Below are positions 48,057 to 55,676 of a stretch of DNA of 64,000 nucleotides, one piece after another. Each line of letters starts with the position of its first letter. The first letter of the stretch is position 1. The stretch is from Chloroflexota bacterium (lineage in GTDB: Bacteria > Chloroflexota > JAHJIN01). A program made the position numbers and the translations under genes. The notes beneath the pieces are model-generated. The model was not told the DNA's origin and made no database searches. It saw only the letters and a program-made list of their open reading frames with translations. The stretch lies in assembly GCA_018823415.1 (NCBI GenBank), contig JAHJIN010000194.1, positions 22,444 to 86,443 of the forward strand, in the 5' to 3' direction.

Positions 48057-48979
48057 GCGTGCACCTCCTCTCGGGTCGTGAGTTGCAGGAAAATGTCTTC
48101 CAGGGTCAGGTCCACCGGCCGCAGTTCCAGCAGGTCCCAGCCGCCCTGCACCACGACCGCGGCCAGGTCAGCGCGGCGGTCGGTATCGAGGGCGCATTGG
48201 ATCTCGTAAGCGCCGGCCTCGCGGGGCGTCACGGCCAGCACGTCGGGCACGGCGCGCAGCTTGGCGGCAAGCTCGTCGCTGGGCTGGCGCACCCGCAGCA
48301 GCACCTGCTCGGATTGCTGGAGGCGCCGGGTGAGGTTGGCCGGGGTATCTTCGGCCACAATACGGCCTTCGTTGATGATGAGCACGCGCTGGCAGATCTG
48401 GCTGACTTCGGGCAGGATGTGGGTGCTCAGGATGATAGTGGACCGGCCGGCCAGGTCCTTGATCAGGTCGCGCACCTGCACCACCTGCTTGGGGTCCAGG
48501 CCCACGGTCGGCTCGTCCAGGATCAAGACCTCGGGCTCGTGGAGGATGGCCTGGGCCAGGCCCACGCGCTGGCGATAGCCTTTGGACAACTGGCCGGTGA
48601 GACGCTGCGCCACGTCGGCGATGCCGCACACGTCCATGACGTGGGCCACGCGCTTGTCGCGGTCATCCAGGCCGCGCACCTTGCCGAAAAAGTCCAAATA
48701 GTCATACACACGCATTTCGGGATAGAGCGGAACGGTTTCGGGCATATAGCCCACGCGCTGACGGACCTGCAAGGAATCGGTCAGGCAGTCAAAGCCGGCT
48801 ACCTGCGCCGAACCGCTGGAGGGGGGCATGAACCCGGTGAGGATGCGCATGGTGGTGGTTTTGCCGGCCGCGTTCGGCCCCAAAAACCCCACCACCTCGC
48901 CCCGTTCGACCTCAAAGCTCACGTCCTGGATGGCGGCCTTGGGACCGTAGAATTTGGTCAACTGGTGTGCCTGGATCAT
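48053..48979 (-). CDS. ABC transporter ATP-binding protein (GldA-like)
   Basis: 308 residues. Walker A GPNAAGKTTT (the usual GxNGxGK has Ala), LSKGYRQRVGLAQA (signature), LILDEPTVGLDPKQ (Walker B), STHILPEV (H loop). C-terminal extension of the GldA/DrrA kind (RVRQPSDELAAKLRA). The frame reads further upstream, but AAGGAG before ATG 48979 (MIQAHQLTKFYG) sets the start. First gene of the four-gene exporter operon; promoter at 49016. Confidence 0.94.
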   Translation of the reverse strand: MIQAHQLTKFYGPKAAIQDVSFEVERGEVVGFLGPNAAGKTTTMRILTGFMPPSSGSAQVAGFDCLTDSLQVRQRVGYMPETVPLYPEMRVYDYLDFFGKVRGLDDRDKRVAHVMDVCGIADVAQRLTGQLSKGYRQRVGLAQAILHEPEVLILDEPTVGLDPKQVVQVRDLIKDLAGRSTIILSTHILPEVSQICQRVLIINEGRIVAEDTPANLTRRLQQSEQVLLRVRQPSDELAAKLRAVPDVLAVTPREAGAYEIQCALDTDRRADLAAVVVQGGWDLLELRPVDLTLEDIFLQLTTREEVHA

Positions 48980-49015
48980 ACCTTTTCTCCTTATAGCTCG
49001 TGGTAACAGGCCAAG

Positions 49016-49044
49016 AATATAGCACAGGGGCCATAGGCTGTCAA
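49016..49044 (-). promoter_or_regulatory. promoter of the Gld-like ABC operon
   Basis: Minus strand: TTGACA (49044-49039), 17-bp spacer, TATATT (49021-49016). Start about 49009, 30 nt before ATG 48979. Located 20 bp after the GT2 stop codon. Confidence 0.75.
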
Positions 49045-49064
49045 GAGCACTCCGGCGGGTTACC

Positions 49065-50033
49065 TTATGGCGTGGTCTTGTTGGTCGGCCCGGCGAGGGG
49101 TTTGGCTTGCAGGCCGGCCGATGACCGGCTGCCATTTTCGACCTCGACCCGCTTGGTGGTCCACGCCATGTCCCACACCTCGTGGCGGTCTTTTTTCACG
49201 TGATAGTCATACGACCCCAGGATCCGGGAATAGAGTTCGATAATCGCCAGCAGGGCCAGGCCGCCCACCAGGCGCACAGCGCCCCAGATGATGCCAAACG
49301 TGAGCCGCAGGACCCGGCGCGTGTCCAGACTGGAAACCTTGTACTGGTACTTGTGCTGGAGATACAGGTGCCCGGCGTGATTGCGCCGGCGCTGGCGGAC
49401 AAAGTCACGGATGGTTTCTGGCCCCATGTTATAGACCACAGCATCTGGCGCATAGCGCACATGGAGGCCGCGCTGAACGGCCAGGGCCTCCACGAATGCC
49501 TCGTCCATGGCCACGTCCGGCGGGATGTGGTCAAAGACCTTGCGAAAGGCAATCATCTCGCCCAGGCGGGGGATCTCCAGGCACAACTCGTGCTCCAACT
49601 GGAGGCGCAGGTGGCTCATGTACCCCACGATGTGAGCGGGCGTGTTCACCGGCACCTTTTGCGCGCCGGTCATGCCCACCTGCGGGTCGGCGAACATGGA
49701 CACCAGGGCCTCGACGCTGTTGTAGCGAGGCAGCGTGTCGCCGCTTTCCAGCACGCAGATGTCTTCCTGGGCGTGCTGCAAGAACACGTTGATGGCGCTG
49801 GTCTTGCCTTCTCGCCGCTCCTGCACAAAGAGCCGGATGCGGGGGTTTCGTTCCATGTACGCCTGGACAATGGGCACGGTGTTGTCGGTACAGCCGCTGG
49901 CCACCACAATGATCTCGGTGATGGCTACATCATGCAGGTGCTGGTCCAGCATGGCGTCCAGGATCTGGGCCATGTTGGCCTCTTCGTTATGGGCCGTGAT
50001 CCCCACGCTGCAACGGATCAAATCGCCTTCCAT
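49065..50033 (-). CDS. GT2-family glycosyltransferase
   Basis: 322 residues. Nucleotide-binding ITAHNEEANMAQILDAML, EIIVVASGCTDNT, RREGKTSAINVFL, the acidic motif CVLESGDTLP (DxD-like, here ESGD), GMTGAQKVPVNT, MDEAFVEALAVQ and YNMGPETIRDFVRQRRRNHAGH (Q/RxxRW-like region). A C-terminal hydrophobic helix (FGIIWGAVRLVGGLALLAII) suggests membrane association. ATG with GGAGG. Downstream of trmH in the translation cluster, probably by read-through. Confidence 0.9.
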   Translation of the reverse strand: MEGDLIRCSVGITAHNEEANMAQILDAMLDQHLHDVAITEIIVVASGCTDNTVPIVQAYMERNPRIRLFVQERREGKTSAINVFLQHAQEDICVLESGDTLPRYNSVEALVSMFADPQVGMTGAQKVPVNTPAHIVGYMSHLRLQLEHELCLEIPRLGEMIAFRKVFDHIPPDVAMDEAFVEALAVQRGLHVRYAPDAVVYNMGPETIRDFVRQRRRNHAGHLYLQHKYQYKVSSLDTRRVLRLTFGIIWGAVRLVGGLALLAIIELYSRILGSYDYHVKKDRHEVWDMAWTTKRVEVENGSRSSAGLQAKPLAGPTNKTTP

Positions 50034-50052
50034 AGGTCCTCCGGTTGCCGGA

Positions 50053-50838
50053 TCAGCGTTGGCGCTGCCGGTGCGCCTCGAACAGCAACACGGCCGCTGC
50101 CGCCGCCACGTTCAACGAGTCTACCCCGGCACTCATGGGGATATAGACCCGCGCCGTGGCCAACTGGGCCGCGCTGTGCGTCGCGCCGTGCGCCTCGCTG
50201 CTCAGGATCAGCAGGCTGGGTTGTCGCCAGTCGACGGTGTCATAGCAGACGTCGCCCTGGGCCGCTGCCAGGAACACCGGCCGGTTGGCAGCCCAGACCG
50301 CAATCTGATCCCAGGTCTGTTCGGCGTGGACCCCCAGGTTAAAATGTGCGCCCATGCCGGCGCGTACGGCTTTGGGCCCAAAGGGATCGGCGGTGCCGGG
50401 TGTGGTAGCGACGTCGGTCACGCCGGCGGCCCAGGCGGTGCGCAGGATGGTGCCCAGGTTGCCGGGGTCGCGGATGCTGTCCAGCACCACCGCCGGCGAA
50501 CCAGTCCCGGGGGCATTGTCGCCGGGGAGAGGAAGGGGCAGGGCCGCCACCACGCCTTGCGGCGCCTGGGTATCACTGGCGGCCGCAATGACCGCATCGG
50601 AAGCTGGGTACGCCGCTGTGTCCAGGGCCTGGATCTGGCGCAGCAAAGCCGCTCCGCGAGCGTTGGTTTCCAGGGCCGCTGGGCTGAACAAAACGAGGGC
50701 GGGGATCACCCCCGCCCGTATCGCTTCTTCCAGCAGCCGCACCCCTTCCGCCAGATACCAGCCCCGGGCCAGTCGCTCCCGGCGCCGCCGCAGGGCGCGC
50801 AGGGCCTGAACGTGGCTATTCCGGGTGCTGGTAATCAC
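50053..50838 (-). CDS. SpoU/TrmH-family RNA 2'-O-methyltransferase
   Basis: 261 residues. N-terminal substrate-binding region (MITSTRNSHVQALRALRRRR; YLAEGVRLLEEAIRAG) and C-terminal knotted SPOUT domain (VVLDSIRDPGNLGTILRTA, LILSSEAHGATHS, YIPMSAGVDSLNVAAAAAVLLFE). GTG start 12 bp after rplT. Commonly a 23S rRNA methyltransferase; the target is not known. Confidence 0.94.
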   Translation of the reverse strand: MITSTRNSHVQALRALRRRRERLARGWYLAEGVRLLEEAIRAGVIPALVLFSPAALETNARGAALLRQIQALDTAAYPASDAVIAAASDTQAPQGVVAALPLPLPGDNAPGTGSPAVVLDSIRDPGNLGTILRTAWAAGVTDVATTPGTADPFGPKAVRAGMGAHFNLGVHAEQTWDQIAVWAANRPVFLAAAQGDVCYDTVDWRQPSLLILSSEAHGATHSAAQLATARVYIPMSAGVDSLNVAAAAAVLLFEAHRQRQR

Positions 50839-50850
50839 GGCTGGGTGCGG

Positions 50851-51210
50851 TCAGGCATCGAGTGCCTGCTGGGCCGTGGAAACCAGCTGGGCAAAGCCCG
50901 CCGGGTCATGCACAGCCATGTCGGCCAGCACCTTGCGGTCCAACACCACCCCGGCACGCTTGAGGCCGGCCATGAACTGGCTATACGGCAGGCCGGACTC
51001 GCGACTGGCGGCGTTGATGCGCGTGATCCACAGCCGGCGAAAGTCGCGCTTGCGGTTGTGCCGGTCGCGCTGGGCATAAAACAGGGACTTGAGCATAGCC
51101 TCGTGAGCCCGACGGTAGACTCGGTGGCGGTTGCCCCACTGACCCTTGGTGAATTTCAATACTTTTTTATGGCGTTTTCCTGCCGTCACGCCTCGTTTTA
51201 CTCGTGGCAC
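50851..51210 (-). CDS. rplT: ribosomal protein bL20
   Basis: 119 residues, complete bL20: [66 protein letters not shown] start. Follows rpmI and precedes trmH. In other bacteria L20 represses its own operon by binding a leader or intercistronic RNA; see the hairpin at 51499. Confidence 0.98.
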   Translation of the reverse strand: MPRVKRGVTAGKRHKKVLKFTKGQWGNRHRVYRRAHEAMLKSLFYAQRDRHNRKRDFRRLWITRINAASRESGLPYSQFMAGLKRAGVVLDRKVLADMAVHDPAGFAQLVSTAQQALDA

Positions 51211-51244
51211 GCTAGATTATTCCTTTCGCTTTAGCTAGAAACCA

Positions 51245-51451
51245 TTAGCGCTTGGTGCCATAGGGCACCAGGCGGCGAATGCGCTTGCGGTTGGCCGGAC
51301 TCACCTCAATGGTGATCGAGAACAGGCGCTTGACACGCTTGCTCTTCTTACGGCGCAGGTGGCTCTTACCGACCTTGGTACGGTGGATTTTGCCGGTTCC
51401 AGTGATCTTGAGGCGCTTGGCCGCGCTTTTGTAGGTCTTGATCTTGGGCAT
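51245..51451 (-). CDS. rpmI: ribosomal protein bL35
   Basis: 68 residues, full length: MPKIKTYKSAAKRLKITGTG, SHLRRKKSKRVKRL. ATG 51451 preceded by AGGAAGGA. Between infC and rplT in the classic infC-rpmI-rplT order. Confidence 0.98.
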   Translation of the reverse strand: MPKIKTYKSAAKRLKITGTGKIHRTKVGKSHLRRKKSKRVKRLFSITIEVSPANRKRIRRLVPYGTKR

Positions 51452-51498
51452 GATCGTCCTTCCTATTCCTGATTCTGCTGTGGGCACTCACAAGAGAA

Positions 51499-51533
51499 CC
51501 GCTCCCAACCCGGTCGGGCAGTGTGGGAAGCGG
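51499..51533 (-). promoter_or_regulatory. candidate L20-type control hairpin between infC and rpmI
   Basis: In the 180-bp gap 51452-51632, CCGCTTCCCA pairs with TGGGAGCGG (about 9 bp, one bulge) around a GC-rich loop. Placement in the infC-rpmI spacer matches where L20 autoregulation acts in other bacteria. No sequence homology to a known leader could be checked. Confidence 0.45.
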
Positions 51534-51632
51534 ATCTGTGAACATCCACCGAGTTGAACGGACCTGGCACGCACCGCCGGTTTCTAGCGGGGGCAGAACC
51601 CGGCTCGGGCTGCGTACCGGCCCGGCTGTTGA

Positions 51633-52193
51633 CTATTTGGCTGCCTCGCCGGTGGGCCTCAGAATGGCGCTAATGGAGGCCAGGCCCTCTGCGGCAGAGG
51701 GAGCACGCTCCACCTCGGATACATCGCGCAACAACTCGAGTACGTAATCGAGCATGCGCTGCCCGATCTCGGGATGGCTCCGCTCGCGGCCCCGGAATCG
51801 TATCGTTACCTTGACCTTGTCACCATTCAGCAAGAACTCGCGGGCGCGCCGGACCTTGGTTTCCAGATCGTGATCGTCCGTCTTGGGGCGCATGCGGATT
51901 TCCTTGATCATGATCGACTTTTGCGCCTTGCGCGACTCACGCTCCTTTTTGTCCTGCTCGTAGCGATATTTGCCATAGTCCAAGAACCGGCAAACGGGAG
52001 GCCGCGCATTGGGAGCCACTTCTACCAGATCCAAGTCGCGTTCGTTGGCCATATCCAGGGCTTCCTGGATCGTAAAGATGCCCAACTGTTTGCCTTCTTC
52101 GTCAATAACCCGAACTTGACGGGACCGAATAGCTCTGTTGATGCGGAGATCTTTGATCTTGACACCTCGCAGCGATGATGGAATCTCAGTCAC
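51633..52193 (-). CDS. infC: translation initiation factor IF-3
   Basis: 186 residues. N-domain INRAIRSRQVRVIDEEGKQLG, VEVAPNARPPVCRFLDYGKY; C-domain EIRMRPKTDDHDLETKVRRA, GDKVKVTIRFRGRERSHPEIG. Annotated start GTG 52193 has no ribosome site; the promoter at 52196 would initiate at about 52189-52190, so either the mRNA is leaderless or the real start is one of the following codons. A short Glu/Ala-rich tail follows the C-domain. Confidence 0.97.
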   Translation of the reverse strand: MTEIPSSLRGVKIKDLRINRAIRSRQVRVIDEEGKQLGIFTIQEALDMANERDLDLVEVAPNARPPVCRFLDYGKYRYEQDKKERESRKAQKSIMIKEIRMRPKTDDHDLETKVRRAREFLLNGDKVKVTIRFRGRERSHPEIGQRMLDYVLELLRDVSEVERAPSAAEGLASISAILRPTGEAAK

Positions 52194-52195
52194 TA

Positions 52196-52224
52196 ACTAT
52201 ATCACAACTGATGTCAGAAGTCAA
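52196..52224 (-). promoter_or_regulatory. promoter of the infC operon
   Basis: Minus strand: TTGACT (52224-52219), 17-bp spacer, TATAGT (52201-52196) with extended TG. Same TTGTGATATAGTTAG box as the hydrogenase promoter at 11472. Confidence 0.7.
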
Positions 52225-52229
52225 ACGCA

Positions 52230-52258
52230 TTGACAAGCGTGGCGGGTCGATGTAGAAT
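52230..52258 (+). promoter_or_regulatory. promoter of the DUF5656-like membrane protein gene
   Basis: TTGACA (52230-52235), 17-bp spacer, TAGAAT (52253-52258). Back to back with the infC promoter; the -35 boxes are 5 bp apart. Confidence 0.7.
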
Positions 52259-52291
52259 GCGGGGCACAGATTGCTGGAGGATGGTGGCGAT

Positions 52292-53104
52292 ATGCCCGAT
52301 CGCGAGCGCGTGATCCTGGTCGTGAACCTGGCCTTGTTGGCCCTGGGATTGTCACTAGTGTTGTCTTTGCCGGCGATTACCCTGCGCCTGCCCGGGTTGA
52401 ACCTGGCGGTGGTGATCACGGAGGACTGGTTTTTTGCGGCCGTGGCCGTGACATTGGCCTGTGGCGGCGTGGATGCCATCGTCCGGTCGCACCCGCGCCT
52501 GGGCCGGGGCGACGCGCCGTACACGGTAACGTTCTGGATCCTCCCCGGCTTTTTGCTGGTGGGCGCCACCTTTTTCTTGAACCAGATGCCCGACCTGCTC
52601 AGCGGGCTGGCCGGGCTGGCAGTCACCGGCCTGCTGCTGGCGGCCGTGATCATCGCCGAGTATCACACCATCGACCCGGATGATCGGCTGTCGGGCCTGG
52701 CGCGCCTGGCCCTGAACCTGACCGTGTACCTGGTGGCGTTTCTGGTATTGACCACGATCTACAGCGCCAAGTCGCGCAGCCTGGTATCCGCGTCGACGAT
52801 TGTGCTGGTGAGCACCCTGTTGGCAGTAGAGCTGCTGCGCGGGACAGAGCAAGGGGCCCTGCGCACCTGGTTCTATGCCCTGATCTGCGGGCTCATCATA
52901 GGCGAGGTGACGTGGGCGCTGAACTATTGGGCCGTGGGACAGCTCGTGGGGGGAGTGCTCTTGTTGCTGATGTTCTACATGCTCACCGGGGTCTGTCAGC
53001 AATACCTGGCGCGCCGGCTATCGCGGCGCGTGGTGCTCGAGTTTGCTTTTACGTCCACGGTGGGGTTGGTCCTGATCGGGGCCATGCTGCGCCTGGGAGG
53101 CTGA
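52292..53104 (+). CDS. DUF5656-like integral membrane protein
   Basis: 270 residues, about eight spans (VILVVNLALLALGLSLVL; FFAAVAVTLACGGVDAIV; TVTFWILPGFLLVGATFFL; GLAGLAVTGLLLAAVIIAEY; ALNLTVYLVAFLVLTTIYSA; STIVLVSTLLAVELLRG; ALICGLIIGEVTWALNYW; LVGGVLLLLMFYMLTGV). Resembles the uncharacterised DUF5656 proteins of Chloroflexota. ATG 52292 after GGAGGA; a TTG at 52271 is also in frame. Converges on a small minus-strand gene 3 bp later. Confidence 0.8.
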   Translation: MPDRERVILVVNLALLALGLSLVLSLPAITLRLPGLNLAVVITEDWFFAAVAVTLACGGVDAIVRSHPRLGRGDAPYTVTFWILPGFLLVGATFFLNQMPDLLSGLAGLAVTGLLLAAVIIAEYHTIDPDDRLSGLARLALNLTVYLVAFLVLTTIYSAKSRSLVSASTIVLVSTLLAVELLRGTEQGALRTWFYALICGLIIGEVTWALNYWAVGQLVGGVLLLLMFYMLTGVCQQYLARRLSRRVVLEFAFTSTVGLVLIGAMLRLGG

Positions 53105-53107
53105 CGC

Positions 53108-53287
53108 TTAGCCTCGCTGCTTATAATCTGGGCAGCGAGTGGCGTTGGGGCGCTCGGGCCGGCGGCAGGCCGAGCGCCAGTCATAGCGGCAGCTATCGCA
53201 CAGAAACTCGGGCTGACCGGATCTTGGCTTGAAACGCTGAACCAGGCCCCAAAGCCGCGCCCCTAATGATGGCTTGTTTGAAGACAC
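53108..53287 (-). CDS. 59-residue cysteine-rich small protein
   Basis: GTG 53287 (GAGG five bases upstream) to TAA 53108. The product starts MSSNKPSLGARLWGLVQRFK and continues PRSGQPEFLCDSCRYDWR, SACRRPERPN, ATRCPDYKQRG. Four cysteines (CDSC, AC, RC) in the last half fit a small zinc- or metal-binding fold. It begins 11 bp after the prephenate dehydrogenase stop, so co-transcription is likely, and it fills an otherwise unexplained 194-bp gap exactly. No recognised family; the C-rich half feels like a recurrent Chloroflexota small protein but that is a guess. Confidence 0.7.
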   Translation of the reverse strand: MSSNKPSLGARLWGLVQRFKPRSGQPEFLCDSCRYDWRSACRRPERPNATRCPDYKQRG

Positions 53288-53298
53288 GCTGGCCTCGT

Positions 53299-54285
53299 TT
53301 ACGACGGCTGGTTGGCGTCTCGCTCCTGTTGCCGCTCGTCTTGCTGGAACAGGTTGCCCAAAAAGGCCCGTTTCAGCGCCCCACCCAGCCCATAGCGGGG
53401 CATGAAATCCTCGGTCTCTTCGACCTCGCCACGCAGCCAGCGCTCGCGGGCCTTGTGGATCGGCGGCAAGACGGCGCCCAAATCGTCTGGCTCACCGGCA
53501 GCCAGCCGGTCGCGCCAGGCTTGAAGCTGGGCCATATAGTCGTCGATCCACCGCACCAGGTTCTCGCGATTGCCCAGCAACAGGGCCAGCGATTCGGACG
53601 GCTCGGTGCCAGCGGAATAGGTATCACGCTCGAACTCGTAGGTGACAAACTGGCCCAGATCGCGCCAGGCTGGATGACTCACGAGCATCTCTACCAGGGC
53701 ACTAGCCATCACCAGGGGCAGGTGGTTTACGGCGGCAGCCAGCCCATCGTGTTCGGCCGGGTCCAAGAAAAAGCAGCGCGCCCCCAGGCCGCCCACCAGG
53801 TCTGACACCAGGCGCACGGCATCTTCGTCGGCGCGGGGGGAGGGGCAGATGCAATAGGGCAGCTCGTCGAACAGGTCAGCGCTGGCACCCTCGACGGTTT
53901 CGTCAACCGGCGCCCGGCGAATCAGCGGGTGACCGCCCACAAAGCTCATGTGGTCCGGCAAGAGTTCATCGGCCCAGGCCAGGACCGGCACCTTGGCCCG
54001 GGCCGTGTCGGTGACAACACAGCCGGCCGGTGCCTCCTGACCAATGACCTCCAGCGTCCGATGCACGGCGCTCAGGGGCGTGGCAATGATCGCCAGCGAG
54101 GTCTCGACCAACGCCGACGGCAGGTTCCAATCGACGCGATCCAGCGCGCCCAGTTTCTGGGCGCGTTTGGCAATGGCCTGGTCTCGGTCATGGCCCACGA
54201 TTTCGGCCTTGGTGCCCACTTTTTTCAGACCCAGGCCGATGGATGCACCGATCAGGCCGGTGCCGATGATGGTGATGCGTGGCAT
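53299..54285 (-). CDS. tyrA: prephenate/arogenate dehydrogenase family protein
   Basis: 328 residues. Rossmann ITIIGTGLIGASIGLGL, IATPLSAV, VVTDTARAK, FVGGHPLIRR (usual GGHPMAG), AEHDGLAAAVNHLPLVMA (catalytic His region) and the C-terminal dimerisation helices. A 35-residue tail rich in Gln/Arg extends past the family end. ATG with GAGGAGTAAACTC. Tyrosine biosynthesis is the family role; the GGHPLIRR change and no aro genes nearby leave some doubt on substrate. Confidence 0.88.
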   Translation of the reverse strand: MPRITIIGTGLIGASIGLGLKKVGTKAEIVGHDRDQAIAKRAQKLGALDRVDWNLPSALVETSLAIIATPLSAVHRTLEVIGQEAPAGCVVTDTARAKVPVLAWADELLPDHMSFVGGHPLIRRAPVDETVEGASADLFDELPYCICPSPRADEDAVRLVSDLVGGLGARCFFLDPAEHDGLAAAVNHLPLVMASALVEMLVSHPAWRDLGQFVTYEFERDTYSAGTEPSESLALLLGNRENLVRWIDDYMAQLQAWRDRLAAGEPDDLGAVLPPIHKARERWLRGEVEETEDFMPRYGLGGALKRAFLGNLFQQDERQQERDANQPS

Positions 54286-54312
54286 GAGTTTACTCCTCGT
54301 ATCATGGGTTCA

Positions 54313-54332
54313 GCGGGGACCACAGTCCCCGC
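54313..54332. repeat. GCGGGGAC palindrome
   Basis: GCGGGGAC-CACA-GTCCCCGC, 8-bp perfect stem in the 54286-54410 gap, upstream of tyrA and after the HD gene. Possible terminator without T-run, or dispersed repeat. Confidence 0.5.
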
Positions 54333-54410
54333 GCTAGCGGCGTGCGACGGACTGTACCCTACGGGTAGGCTGTGCACTGGTCCGCCGCGAACAAAGCAGA
54401 TTGCGAGCGC

Positions 54411-54914
54411 TCAGTTGGCCTCGTCGGCCTGGCACAGCGCCCGGGCCAGCGGATCATCGCCCGGCGCGTGGTGCACTGCGACGAGGTGCATGACTTGGGC
54501 TGACGATTGGGCCGCAACGGTCAGTTCGGCGCCCCGGGCCGGGTGCTGGTTGTGTACATAAAAAGGGTACCGCCAGCTCGCCGGATCCGGCCGGGCCAGG
54601 CGCTCTAGCCACGTCGGCCGCACCGCGCGCACCAGCACGATGACGACTCGATACGGCAACGGTATGCGCGTTGGCCCCACGCTCTTGCCGACATCGTGCA
54701 ACAGGGCCGCCTGGAGCAAATCCAGATCGTCGTGGCCCCCGGCGCGCAGCGTCTGGTACACATCCAGGGCGTGGCGCTGATCGCTCAGGTCCTGGCGATA
54801 AAAGAGTTCTGCTTGCGCCGGTGACAGCGTGCTCGCCACCTGCGCATGTTCGTCCTCGTCGATGTGGGCCGTGGTCGCCCGCAGAAATTGTCGCACGCGA
54901 TACCAGGCGCCCAA
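54411..54914 (-). CDS. HD-domain protein
   Basis: 167 residues. The HD metal ligands are RHALDVYQ, LLHDVGKS and HNQHPARGAEL, HAPGDDP; the family is predicted phosphohydrolases. TTG start at 54914 lies 2 bp after the M50 gene stop; a GTG at 54896 is an alternative. N-terminal RVRQFLRATTAHIDEDE is typical for its Chloroflexota relatives. Substrate unknown. Confidence 0.85.
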   Translation of the reverse strand: MGAWYRVRQFLRATTAHIDEDEHAQVASTLSPAQAELFYRQDLSDQRHALDVYQTLRAGGHDDLDLLQAALLHDVGKSVGPTRIPLPYRVVIVLVRAVRPTWLERLARPDPASWRYPFYVHNQHPARGAELTVAAQSSAQVMHLVAVHHAPGDDPLARALCQADEAN

Positions 54915-54916
54915 CG

Positions 54917-55621
54917 CTAGAACCCGGAAATGCGTATGGTGAGTTCCTGGACAAAGTAGAACAGCAGGCTCAAAAAGCCAAACCCGCCCAGCGTGCCCAT
55001 GACAATGATCACGATCAGCAAGAATGGCCCATACGGCTCGTACTGGCGCAGGAGGGCGCTCACCTGACGCGCCCAGCGGTAGCGATAGGGTAGGCTGTCC
55101 AGGATGCCCAACAGCACCGAAAAGCCGTCCAGGGGTGGGATGGGGATGAGGTTAAAGACAGCCAGGGAAAAGTTGACCACGGCGATCACAAAGAGCAGCG
55201 TGTAGAACAGGATTTGAATGGTATTGCCCCCAAAAAGGGGCACGGGAAACAGCGTGGTCAGCACGCGCAGGATCAGGGCAAAGGCCAGTCCCAGGATCAC
55301 GTTGGCCAGCGGCCCGGCGAACGAGATCAGGGCATAGTCTCGAGACCCGCGCTTGAGGTTATACGGGTTCACCGGCACCGGCTTGGCCCAGCCCAGGCCC
55401 ACGCCGGCCACAATGAGCACCAGCAGCATGATCGTGCCGATAGGGTCCAGGTGGCGAATGGGGTTCAGCGAGATGCGACCCAAATACTTGGCCGTGGGGT
55501 CGCCGCGCTGATCAGCGGCCCAGGCGTGGGCGCATTCGTGGATGGTGAGACCGCCGATCAGGGCAATCCCCAGAAATAGTATATCGAGCAGGCGAGCGGA
55601 TAGGACAGATAGGTCGACCAT
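54917..55621 (-). CDS. site-2 protease family (M50) membrane metalloprotease
   Basis: 234 residues. Zinc-binding HECAHAW in a membrane helix (IALIGGLTIHECAHAW), the conserved GWAKPVPVNPYNL, YALISFAGPLANV, and FNLIPIPPLDGF (second active-site motif NxxPxPxLDG). Five to six spans; no PDZ domain, so the compact SpoIVFB/YwhC type. The frame opens at 55663 but ATG 55621 has GGAGA upstream and removes a polar tail. Likely housekeeping membrane proteolysis; no sigma/anti-sigma pair adjacent. Confidence 0.92.
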   Translation of the reverse strand: MVDLSVLSARLLDILFLGIALIGGLTIHECAHAWAADQRGDPTAKYLGRISLNPIRHLDPIGTIMLLVLIVAGVGLGWAKPVPVNPYNLKRGSRDYALISFAGPLANVILGLAFALILRVLTTLFPVPLFGGNTIQILFYTLLFVIAVVNFSLAVFNLIPIPPLDGFSVLLGILDSLPYRYRWARQVSALLRQYEPYGPFLLIVIIVMGTLGGFGFLSLLFYFVQELTIRISGF

Positions 55622-55676
55622 AAAAGTGTGTCTCCGGGAATAATATCGGGCGCCAAACGTCAAACGTTATGCACCG

